Shown here: one piece after another, positions 42,909 to 54,800 of the stretch
How the letters are laid out: each line of letters opens with the position of its first letter
How positions within the stretch are numbered: the stretch's first letter is position 1
Source of the DNA: Lineus longissimus
Taxonomy: Eukaryota; Nemertea; Pilidiophora; Heteronemertea; Lineidae
NCBI RefSeq assembly: GCF_910592395.1
Contig: NC_088309.1
Coordinates: 28,522,599 to 28,586,598, forward strand
DNA length: 64,000 bases
Reading direction: 5' to 3'
Notes under the pieces: generated by a model
What the model was told of the DNA's origin: nothing
The model's database searches: none
Seen by the model: only the letters and a program-made list of their open reading frames with translations
Translations under genes and position numbers: made by a program

Positions 42909-45900
42909 ATGGCACCAGTTGCCATCAAATTTGTTGTTACCTTCACTTCTCAGGTGAATATCTCAGCTAATAGATGCATAAAAAGCAAACCGATTTCACA
43001 GAAATGTTGCTAGGATCCTGTACCACATTCCTGATATGGATCAATTGTATAAAATCCAATGATTTTCATCACTGAAGCATGTTTTTGACACTGACAGCTA
43101 ACTCCCTAGCTATCTATCTGATCTTTTGTTATAGTTTTGACAGTTTGACAGCACCACTGCGTACGAAAAGGAGCTGTTGAGCTGGTGTGCGAGTCATCGT
43201 CGAGTGAGGATAAATTGATAATTCATTTCGATAAATGTCAGGCTTACCTGTCATAACTTCCTTCACCTTAGTACCACTAGATTTGATCTTATCTGTTATC
43301 AAAATTTTATTGTAGGACCTCAAGTACTCAGCGGAGACCCTCCTGACAAAAAATGAGGCCAAGTATTCCAAGTGGCTGTGCGCGCCAAAAGAAAGGTCTG
43401 GAGTCCTGGAAGGCGTGTTTCAACTTGAAAGGGCTTGTGTGATTTCTGGCATCGACATTGGTAAGTGAACGGTGTGAGGTGAATACCCAAAATACTCTTG
43501 ATTTGTAAACTTTATGTTTGTACTGACAATAAAATTGCATGTTTCAGGCAATGCTGGGTCGGCCAACATTCAGTTCTTGGTTGGGAAGTCTTCATGGCCG
43601 ATGTCCAAGGATTACGTGTGCCTTGTGCCTGTCACTACACTGATGAAACCAAGGGATATCCGTGATGGGTTGAACAAGCATGGGGTGAGGATGTTCAAGG
43701 AGGGTAAGTAGAATGTGTACCCTACTCAGGATAGGAAACCCTTTCTGAGGATTGATGTGGTGACTGCCCAAAATAGGACGAGGATTTTGCCAATTGTGGC
43801 AGTGTTTTTGCTATGTGTCCCCTCGACCATTCATCAAATCACAAACAACACCTGGGCCATGACAAAGCTGTCCCAAATGAAAGCTTTTTCGTCGAGCATT
43901 GTTAGGTTCTACGTGCAGCGTGTTATTCATGTGATGCTAGCCTTCAGATCTCACCGAGTTATTGCTTCTCTTTTCCAGCTGATTTCAATGAAGATGCTGC
44001 TAAGGAGAAGTGGGACCGCATCAAGGTCAGGTTAACGCAGCATCTTAAGAAAGACAAACCGTTTGGTCTGGCGATGATGCGGATAAAGGCTGAAGATGAA
44101 GAGATGGACACATTGAAAAAGGTGAGTAAAATTGTCTATAGGTCTGTTGTTGACTTGCTGTATATGCTAGGAATGTTACTGTGAAAGACAGAGATTGGGA
44201 CACAGGCTTTCATCAGTTGACAGTTTTGGCCTTGACTACCCATCGTTGACTGATTGATAGGGACAACTTCCTCACCAATGCCGTCATCAACCAGGAGTGA
44301 TGAAATAATTAGATTTTGTTCTCCTTCAGACTCCACAAGCTGTGAAACAATCCACTGAAGAAAGAAGACAGTACAACATCACAGCCAAGAACAACCGATT
44401 TGCCAGCCCCTCGTGGAAGTCTGCCTCGGATTTTCAGAGACACTTTATGAAGGACATGGCAGAGCCAGAGAGGTGATTATGATTATGATTATGAGATTTG
44501 TCTTTGTGAGCTATACAAGTAACAGCAATGTCTTTTGGTGGATTTTCACTTCTTGACCGTCATCTTTAGCCCCCTTTGTTTGTTAACACCTTCAGCGCCG
44601 AACCTACGTGGCCCAAATCCCCCTCCCCTTTGAGCTGGTTATCGGAGTCTCATGGACTTCATGAGAGAACTACGCCATCGCCATCTTCAGGGCAAGGCAG
44701 GAACTGAAAAGACAAGAGGTCTTTCCAGTTCCTGCCTTGCCCTGAAGATGGCGATGGCGTAGTTCTTTCATGAAGTCCATGAGACTCCGATAACCAGCCC
44801 AAAGAGGGGGGATTTGGGCCACACGTAGATCTACGTGGTTCGGCGCTGAAAGTGTTAACATTTGCAAACTCATCTTGGATTCTATTCACGCCACAGTATT
44901 GTATTTCTTACAGAAACATTGATGCGGAGACTGTACTGAAGGGTAAACTCCTTGACCTTGCGGGAACCGCAGAAAATGGCACGAACCATGAAGACTCATT
45001 GTCTCGCACTGCTAAGATTGTCATGGCGGCAAATGGGCTGACGACGCCAAAATATGTGAAAAGTCCGATTGTGAGTCAAAGTGGGAGTAGCAAGAAAAAA
45101 AGACCTCCAAGTGTAAGTTGGGGATGTTTTCAATAACCACCCCTTGAGACTTAACTTCAGTACGTTGTATCGTTACTATCAGATTGTACACCTTTGGCTA
45201 AGCTTCAAGTGGAGATGCTTCTCTTTCAATGACTATCGGGACCCTTATTTCTCTTGCACAGAACCGCAGTGTGTGAAATAAGTGTCAGAGTAACTATTCT
45301 AAAGTATTGTTGGTGTTGCCTTATAGTAATACTTTCAATTCTTTTGTAGTTTGCAGAAGAGGTAACTGCATTCATAAAAAAAATCGACCCATCTAGTCTT
45401 GATGTTGAGAACCTCACTTTGGCAGGTAAGATTCCGTCTTTCTATGTGTTGCATTGAGTCTCTTAACTTCTTACTCGGGCTCTCTTTTGTAGTAATCTGG
45501 GTTCTAGTAACCCAACATTGCGTCACACCTTAAGTTGGACAAGTTGTGCACACAGAACATACTAAGAACTTGTTTTTGTTACTTCATTCCATCGACTCAA
45601 CACAGCATGTGTAACTTGCTTAACACAGTCTATCATCTCGATCAAGGCATAAAGACCTCTGGTGCCATGTGTGTGATACATGTATCATTGCAATGAGGTG
45701 TGTTGGAGTGTTCAACCCTTAACATCACGACGGAAAAACCAACGCCTCATCCTTTTTTACGAAATAATAAATAAATACTAACAAACCTTCCTCCCCGCAT
45801 GCCCATACCCACACCTCGGTTATTATACGTCGACAGACGGCCAAACGAGTAATTGAAGAAGAAGAAGATTTATTAACAATGATCCTTTCGAGTGTAAGTG

Positions 45901-47604
45901 TCAACATTTATTCAAATCAATGTTATTTTTTTCAGATTTACGCCACAAACTTGAGAAGTTGAAATGTCGGAAGCTTTCAAAGGAAGAGAAGAAGTATTTC
46001 TTCGAAAAGATTCAGGAATATTTGGAAAGTGTGTTCAGTGGAGAAGAGAAAGGGGAAACGTGTAAAACACCTGCTAAACAATCAAGAGTTATGAACTGTG
46101 ATACTCCCAAGATAACTCCTGGTCTGTTTACTGTCACTAAAACAACACCAAAGTCAACGCCGACTATTCCTAAAACTCTACAAACTACTCCTTCTGTGAA
46201 AAGGACTCAAAAGAATTCTCCTACTGTGTCAAAGTCTCTTTTTGATAAGCGACATTCGGTTGGTACAACAGTTTATTTTGGTGGTAAATCGTTTCCAATT
46301 TCTCCACCATCGCAGGATGTAAGGAGCCCACAACAGTCACATAGAAACATTGTGAATGACCTATTTCCTACTGCTGGTTCACCGTCGTATCAGGCGGCAT
46401 TGAGGAGGCAGGAACAGTCATATGAGGACAATGGGCATAAACAAGACCCTACTGCTGGTTCACTTGAGTTCCTGTCACACGTAAGGAGACAGGAGTCGTC
46501 AAGTCAAACTGCTTCGAAAACTCCCCAAAGTAATACCAAACCCAGGAGGAAAAGGAAAGCAGCACCTGTTACACCTGATACAAATGATGTCTGGTTGACA
46601 GCTACACCTGGAGAAGTATCGCAAGTGGTGAATATATCCGATGAGGAGGAGGAATGTACAAGGAATTCAGTCCCGAGACGGAGAGCAGTGTCGACTGCTA
46701 AACATCGCAAGATGCCAGAAGTCATTGATTTGACACCCAAAAGTTCCAAAGCGAAGGCAGTAGCAAAGAAGCGTAAGGTGTTACCCAGCACGTTGACGTC
46801 TCCAAGGGTGGCACCAGGTGTCAAGAGAAATACCGTCATGAACAATCCAAGGTAATACTGGTTCTGAGATTGTATACCTGTAACTTGAGGGAAACAAACT
46901 AAGGCGTTGGTGTCTTGTGATGGTCTGAAGCACAAAGTGGATGCTAGTTCTCATGAGCCATCTCGAAGCTGCAAAGTCTTTGTTCAATCAGTAATTTCGA
47001 TTGGACGCACATCCTATGTTGAAAAGTACATTGTTCATTCATCTTTCAGCATGTACGAGAGTCAAGAACAGCCAGAGAACCAGTCACCACCAGCCAGGCA
47101 ACCATCACCAGTTAGAACACAGTCGTTTGATACAGATCCATCTATCATTGAATGTCCTCTTTGTAAAGGTAAGCGAACTTGTTCATACAATTGGGGACAT
47201 CATGCCCTCACCATGATGGCACGGTTGGGGAAGTCTCTTATTAATGACTAAAGTACAGTAATCACTGAGGACGCCATGCACTTTGCACAAGACTACCTCT
47301 GACATTTCATCTTGACTTATAAAGCTGTGAAGTCACCACACCACATAACTACCTTCACAAGTTTTCATTAGCAGATTCTTCTTCCTGTCTTATTTCAGAT
47401 TCCTTCCCATTTAACCAAATAGAGTTACATGCCGCAGTCTGTGAGAGCTCTGGCTACGCATGTCCCAATACAAGTAGCTCATCTTTGACGGATCACGATG
47501 TCTTGACAGTGGATGGTGTTGCCTGCCCGATCTGCCAGCAGCCGTTTCCGGTCCTTGAGATAGAGGCTCATGCTGATCATTGTGCATGGACTGCTTACTC
47601 ATAG
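42909..47604 (+). CDS. XNDC1: XRCC1 N-terminal-domain protein (XNDC1-like) with SUMO-interacting motifs and UBZ-type zinc fingers
   Basis: Ten exons: 42909-42953, 43316-43460, 43548-43703, 43979-44121, 44330-44472, 44914-45112, 45350-45425, 45936-46851, 47050-47168, 47399-47604; 2148 bases, 715 residues, all phases consistent. Residues 1-165 match the XRCC1 N-terminal domain: SSQ-like start (VTFTSQDLKYSAETLL), SGIDIGNAGSANIQFLVG, VRMFKEADFNEDAAKEKWDR and KDKPFGLAMMRI. In XRCC1 this domain binds DNA polymerase beta and nicked DNA. A long Ser/Thr/Lys-rich linker follows with two adjacent SUMO-interacting motifs (VVNISDEEEE and VIDLT) and basic nuclear-localisation clusters. The C-terminus carries two C2HC fingers, ECPLCK...F..IELHAAVC and ACPICQQPFPVLEIEAHADH-C, of UBZ4-like ubiquitin-binding type. 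There are no BRCT domains, unlike XRCC1. A role as a ubiquitin/SUMO-reading repair scaffold is inferred. Confidence 0.85.
44583..44858. mobile_element. piggyBac-type hairpin MITE with TTAA target duplication
   Basis: TTAA at 44583-44586 and 44855-44858 flanks a 268-bp nearly perfect hairpin. The ends are CACCTTCAGCGCCGAAC and its partner GTTCGGCGCTGAAAGTG; arms exceed 110 bp and are almost identical. Duplicated TTAA is the hallmark of piggyBac elements, so this is read as a non-autonomous derivative. It lies in intron 5 of the XRCC1-domain gene and looks young given arm identity. Confidence 0.8.
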
Positions 47605-47746
47605 GCTTGTTATGTACATGGACTTTATGATAGTAGTAATCTTCTAATCCAGCATTGTACATGAGGCGGTTGTCTACATCAATCATACAATAACAATACA
47701 ACAGGAATAGGCATGTACATTAATGGGTTTATGGCGTATTGATATA

Positions 47747-47752
47747 AATAAA
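47747..47752 (+). promoter_or_regulatory. Polyadenylation signal of the XRCC1-domain gene
   Basis: Canonical AATAAA 143 bases after the stop codon at 47602-47604; it repeats as AATAAATAAATAA. It gives a short 3' UTR. The following about 1 kb to the next gene shows no recognised feature. Confidence 0.65.
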
Positions 47753-48688
47753 TAATTGATAACTTGATAAGTGCATTCTGTTTGTTCATGGTCGCGTTGG
47801 GTGAAATCACATGATAGGATGTCATCAAAGAACCTCTTCGAGCTGATCCTTCTCGCTTCAGTCATCTCTCGTGTCTTCATGAAGGAAAGTGGCTAACACA
47901 CTATGAAAGAGGACAAACATAGACATGTGTTTGGATATTTTTATTTGAACATTGAGAAAAAGTTAAATGCCCTTAGGAGATGTGAGAAGATGATAGATAT
48001 CACTGCTGGAAGTGTGACTTAAACCTTTGACAATGCTCCCCTTGTCTTGGTGAAACCTGACAAAGTCTTGTCTCTTGGTTGTTCCACTTGAGTCCTTGTT
48101 GGTGTAAATCGCAGCATCAACGATGTCCATTGAGAATTGCAAAATCAGTCAGGAGCCGTCACTATCTGGACGTTCACATCCGTTGAAGACAAATGCCGAA
48201 CAATTGCTGCCCCTTGGCATTTAAAGTGATGACAGCTCTTGACTGATTTCGCTGTAGTTCTTCACACCTCTGAGCAGGACTCTATCGTTGTCTTTCTCAG
48301 TGAAGACAACATTACCAGTGGTATGATAGATGGTGATAACCCAAGGCACTCTAAAAATCTACGCAGCTATGAACTGTAAACTCAGCCAAGAGTCGTACAG
48401 ACCTTGACATATGAAACGGTTAAAGTTATGTTGCCCTCTGGAAGGCCGTGACAATTCCTGACTGGTTTTACAGTTGGTGAATAGCTACTTGAGGTTGCAA
48501 TAAAAAGTTTGTTAGATGTAAGAAACATGAACCATTCTTAAAGGGACACACAGACCGATGGCAAACCGCAATGGAACACATATCGAAACTGCAGGCTTTG
48601 GTTGGATTTCGATGTTATAACTTGTTATGTCTCAAAAGCCACTGACATATCTGGAACCATCAGCTAGTTTTCTCTGTTGATGAACTCC

Positions 48689-48694
48689 TTTATT
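48689..48694 (-). promoter_or_regulatory. Polyadenylation signal of the cysteine-rich peptide gene
   Basis: AATAAA on the minus strand, about 150 bases beyond the stop codon at 48844-48846, at a normal distance for a short 3' UTR. Confidence 0.55.
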
Positions 48695-48843
48695 GCATGC
48701 TACGATAGGAGTATGAACATTGTAAGCGGTTCTGTTTTCAAATGACCAACATGATAGAAAACACACATCAGTGACAGTGTAACGTCGTTCGCCGTCTGAA
48801 CCTCCCTCGGTCTGTGTGATGAAGACTGTCGGATTTGATCCGT

Positions 48844-51800
48844 CTAACGTCCCCAGGTTTTCTTGATGCACTCGTAACAGCTCCAGTTCCAGATGTTCAC
48901 ACCGCACGTGTAACCTGGACAACAATCGGCGGTCGTCTTGCAGCAGTTTCGGGACGAATAGCATCGCTTCGCCACCTGCCTTGATCTGAAAAGAGGAGCA
49001 AATGACACATTACTGTAAAATCGGTAAAGAGCCGATGTGTGATGCAATATGTGTCTTACACCTTTGAATGTGTATGTCGCAGACTATAGTCTTCTGTTGC
49101 GTTGGAATCCAGGATCACAACCTCCGACTAGTAATGTCTTTGATGTGTCTGCAAAAAGTATAGCCTTGGTGAGACCGAGCAGGCAGCGGGTGCAAAGATG
49201 CTGGTGCAGTCTGGCAGCCGATCTTTCGTGATCACTTGCTATTAAATGCTAACCATTGCCCTCATTATCTGTTGGGAAACACCTTCCTGCATTTTAGGAG
49301 GCGAAGGAGACCAGTATTGGAGTCGCTCAATGACCGTAATGGTCACATTATTAGATCGATGTGAGGTTGACTGCATGAGCTTTTGACATCAATGTTATTT
49401 TCATTGTTATGGTGTTATTGTACAAGTCTCTGAGGCAGTTAAGCGACTGGGGTTGCTTGCAACGATCACACAACTGCACACAACTCAAACTCTGTTTTGG
49501 CTACTCACCGTTTCCTCGTGGATTTGAATATGTCTAGCAGGTTGTTCCTTGACACGGGAAGCTCCTCGACATATTCTGCAGAAGAGGAACATAAATGATA
49601 GTCAGACGCGTTAGTCTGCGTTAACGAGGACGAACCGAGGACGCACTTCACACCAACAAAACACCGCATGGAGACACAATCTCTCACACTGACAAACTGG
49701 GGATAAAACCGCTTCCACCCGCCTTCTATCCCTAGCAAATCTCCCGAATGATTGTCTTATCAGCGCTAACATCTTTCATTAAACTAGTTGAACGGGGACA
49801 AGAGAAAGCGCAATGCCAATGGTGTTAACTCTCTCAGGAGTCGTCACAACCTTCAAACGTTCGACTCTTGCATCGCTGATGATATCGAAAGAGGAATATG
49901 ACACCACTCTTTTCTTTGATGCTAATGAGTCGAGCTTGCGACACTTCTGTGTCTTTTCAGGAGTAACGAAAACTTACAAAAAAAACTGACAACATTTTTT
50001 TTTCAGTGTGTCCGTTATGAATCGTCCGTAAAAGCGTCTTTTACTGAGCACAGGCAATTTTCATGCATTAGTAATAGTAACACAATCCGTGATGTTTTAT
50101 AATTGAGTTTCTAGCTTTGAGTCGTGATGGCGTCTGATTAATATCAGTATCGATTGAGGCTTTGGTGGGCGGATTCCGTTTGTTACATGTTTGGTCCCCT
50201 GGGACGACTGGTGAGTAGCGATAACGGAGCCGTGGGGACCTTGAGGCTGTAGCTGGTTATTGTCAATAAAATTGCAATAGCTGACGGGGCAAACACGGTC
50301 ACCAGTTCTCCATGCAGTGAGTGCCATTCGGCCCCCATTTGTGAACCTCATCTCGATTCACTTATGTCAATGTATAAAAACAGTCAGGAGCCGCATTGAC
50401 CTTGTTGAAGCTCGGTTGGTAATGATGTATCCCATTACAATAAAGAGCGCCACTCTTGGCCGATATTGGAGTAATATAACCGCTCCTTGGAGCTACAAGC
50501 GTTCACGGCTTCCAATATAGTCTGGCAGGGAAACATGCCCTCGGAAAGAGTATCCCGGGGAGAATGGTTATATCAGCCACCTTTTATCTCCGAGGTACTG
50601 AAGGTTTTAATGAGATCTCTATAGACCATACCATAACTCATATATCACCAGACAGGAAAGGACTCTATATCCAAAGAATATTTCAAACTGCTAACCGGGG
50701 CTCTGGTGTCATTGTAATCGGGTCTGCTGATGTTCGCCTATCTACCATCGACTGATCCATGGAAGATGAGTCAAAGGAAATCATTTGATGCAACAAACAA
50801 AATGACAATAACCATCTACTATTGATTTGTTGTCCGCCTCCATCCCCCCGCATGCTCCGTCAGCCGAAAGTGCACCGAGATTGAAAAGCAAGCGGAACGG
50901 ATTTAGTCACTGATGGTAGTATTTATTACCGCGGACTTCACCTCGCGTTGGAAGGGATGGGTTTGGTGCGGGGGTCATTGATGCAATTAATCATTATGAG
51001 AATGGCACATGAAACATAACGATAAATGTCATTCCTACGCAATAAATTAAGAAAGGGCAGCTCGCAATTTGAAGCAAGATATCTGTACTGAAGTCAAATA
51101 TCAAATTGTCTACCTTATCAAAGGGAAGATTCATCAATGATTTTCATAATTGTTTTACTTGTTCGTGCCAAGCTCCCAGGTGGAGACGGCATGTAGTATC
51201 CACACGATCTCTCCGACACCAGAATGCTCCAGAAGTTAAGAGCATCTTAGAACCTCTGCCACATGATCTCGCAACTGATGTGTGCAACGAATTTAATGTT
51301 GTCAGAAACTCATCCTTGGACTTCATACCAAAGGCACCATCTGTAGAGAGTACAATCTTTTAGCGCTTGATTCTGATATCATCATATTTTCTCTTTCTCG
51401 ATGGTACCTCAGCTGTGGTCGCAACATTGGCGAACCAGAAGCCACTTCTTTATCCCTGGTCTTAGTTGTACTCCCCGCTAGCACAAAAAAAATCGGCTAT
51501 CACCAAATAACCTATAGTTTTTGCTGACACGTATCATCTTAAAGAGGAGTTTACCAAACATTTTATCACCAAAAACGCATTATCCCGTAATAAAATTTCT
51601 TTTTTTGAGTAAATGTCTGTATAATTCAATAGAGACGAGCTTCTGATAATGCTCGACATTGCGTATGATTAATGTCATGTTGACAGACGATTATGGGTAT
51701 CGTGCGGGATCATGGCTTGATATTGGGAAACGTGACTTGACAGAAGTAAGGGCAAATCGCACACGTCCGTTGCCTCTTGAACTTGAATCCAGTGGTATTC

Positions 51801-54800
51801 GCCTCGCCGTAGATTACTCGCGCAGTCCAAAACTTACATCGGGATCATGGCTTGATATTGGGAAACGTGACTTGACAGAAGTAAGGGCAAATCGCACACG
51901 TCCGTTGCCTCTTGAACTTGAATCCAGTGGTATTCGCCTCGCCGTAGATTACTCGCGCAGTCCAAAACTTACATCGAGAACCAAGAAAGAATACGCCGCA
52001 TCCCAAATTCAAGGGGCTGGTGACTCCCGGCGCTGGTGATCAGTCGCTTATTCTCGGCTCTCATACGACGAAATGATCTGTCAGTTTTGCAGAGCAGCTT
52101 TCTGAGCGCAGCCTTAATGCAGGAGGCCGGTTTGGAAACTTTTGAAGCAAAGAAGGTGCGTCGTGTTGAAAAGACAGAAACCTTTTACAAGATCTGATGA
52201 CCCGATGATCCAATGACCGTATAAAAGCGTTTCCTAAGAGACTTGGTCTGGGAGTGATGGTGGCGAGTTTGCAATACATAATTTGATCAGGTGATATAAC
52301 ATTGTCCTTTTAATTTGATCCACCCATTTTGAACATTGGGCCTAATCTGATATTAAATGTTTATAATGTTTTCGTCTGGCTCATCGAAAGTGCTCCCGAT
52401 GACCAAATAACATCATATCCCAATGCACGTCCCCCGGGCACGTCCAACTTGGCCCGGTGTGACAGCGGATATAGTCCCCCTGGAGTCATAGTCCGGTAGC
52501 ATTGTATTTGATCAATTAAGCAGCATGATCTATTGTACCGCTAACCCTAACCAAAACATTTAGCAATGCGGGCTATTGTTACACGGACTATCAGCCCTAG
52601 GACTGCTATCCCTTGCACACCGGCGCTAGTGCCCAGCCGTTCATTGACAACAAGTTACCAACTTGGCTTTAATATTGTCGCGAACTCCTTTAGTTAAAGG
52701 ATAACCATGTTCATTTATATTTTGTCTCGTGTCCTACTGTTCATCACCTCAGCAGGAGCTACGACCGAACAATAAAAACTAAAAAACCCGTTTTTCAGAG
52801 ACGCCTGCTAAAACGGCTTTTTTGGAGAGTTTACCGCGGAGTTGAAGTAAAGCCTGAGATACGAGAGCCCAGAAGGCTCATCTGAAATTTGAATTTTGGA
52901 TATCGACTTTCAAATATGCCTTCTGTGTTTTCGTAGATAGTAGGCCCCTATTGTATATTCAATTGTCATTAGAAGAGGAAATGTAATCTTGTTCATTGAA
53001 CACATTACATATATTGATCGTTTTAATTACAAATTGCTCAACTCCCAGAGGTATTTCAAACAAGTGGAGCTTTTCAACTTAAAAATACTGTTTCCAGGAG
53101 ATAAGAGCGAGGTATTCGGGTTTTAATTAAAGCCAGCGAAGAGAATTCATATTACGAAACTGTTTTAATCACGCCTCGTATATCACTGCTCTAGGACAAG
53201 ACGTCCCACACGTGATCGCTGGGCCCATGGTTCCAACAAATGGATCAGGGCAGCCAATATCCTGAGGAAGTCGCTTCCCAGGCTCTGCACCCCTGGTTTC
53301 CTCAGGATGGGGAACCAATACGGCATTGTCACTTCTACAGGCCCAGGGAACCATCTGTCTCTTATCGATAATCGCTGCTCAAATATTGCAAGAGGAGATA
53401 CTTCATCATTCAAAGGATCTATTGTTTGTGTGTCGTCTGCTTTAATTGTTGATTTAATTATTCTGACATGGAGCCCTGCATCCAGGTACTATTTGTCAGA
53501 TGGCGCTTGACTTGATGTCAGGGCATCCCTCCTATTGGGACAACAAGTTGGAATTAGCAAGCACCATCGTCTGGTGACAATAATGACTGCTATCTATACA
53601 CGTACTTGGGGATGGTGGTGACGTTGCTCTTCCTGTGACGTCATTTGGTCAACTTACTTCTTTCCCAACATACAACAATCCGGTCCATCCCAAATTGCCA
53701 ATAAGCTGCTAATCCCCTAATACTTTGCCCGATTTCTATTTAATTGTTTATATCTCAGCCTAATGGTGTTTCTTTTATCTGCTAAAGAGGAACGTTAACG
53801 TCATTAACATCTTTACATTTAGGAATTCGAGAAGGCTAAGACAACAAAACGACTACTTTCTTTTTTCTGCTAATGGTGACATTGCAGAAAAAAGCCTGAC
53901 TGTAAATATCCACGGCGCACATCCAGCTGACAACACACGACAAAAGAGTTCGTTTCCTTAAGAGAATTAGCATTTACTTCATTGTGTAAGCTGCATATCG
54001 AAAGATAGAAGACTACCCATCTATTACTAGCTGTTTGTCGGTGCACGTCGTTTTCAAGATAACAACCATTCCCGGCAATTTATTGTCAACATGTCTTGGC
54101 AATATCACCACTATCGTTTCTGGATTTAGACACTAAAATAAAGTACTTTTTATAAGGAAGCAAGAATAGCACTGCAATCGCAGAGATATGTTGTTGGCGT
54201 CTGCTGAAGTCTGTGCCGAGGCCTGGGCTAGTAAACCTCGAGGGTTTCTTGTCATTTCGATCTGGTGCTTTATTCTCTGGCTACTTTTAAATTCTGTTTC
54301 TTCCAAGTGTGTTTGCCTGAGTGGTGATGGGAATTACTGCAGGGTGTGGGTGTTTAAAAGTTATTTTAACTTCAGAAAGTTCTTTAGACCTAATGCGACG
54401 TTAAAGTTAACATCCGGGTCATTGCTTGCGTGGAATGACATTTTGTTAACGGCAAAGCCTTTGCAGTCGGGTAAGTGATGTCGAGCTTACCTGCAGGTAA
54501 TGATAATTGCTCATACTGGTACACCTCTGGATATTCATCATCATATGGGTTGTTATAGGTTGTTCTCGTCAAGACCGCTGGAAAGAAAGACAAATGGGTG
54601 AAAAACGTTCGTTGGATCAGCTGAGGTCATCTCATCGTTGGATTTCGCCATTCACCACTTTAAGGAAGCAGCGAATTTGAGACATCCAGTCGGCTTTGGC
54701 CAATCAAAATACACATATCATACTTGTTCGGCGCTGGCCATGATAGTTGAGAGCTTCTGATTGGCCAAAAAGCGACCGGAAGTCCCAAGAGATGTGGAAA

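Noticed and set aside
48632-48964. 110-codon minus-strand frame overlapping the last peptide exon
   Set aside because: It is a shifted frame of the cysteine-rich exon; only the frame continuous with the upstream exons carries the cysteine framework and the WGR end.
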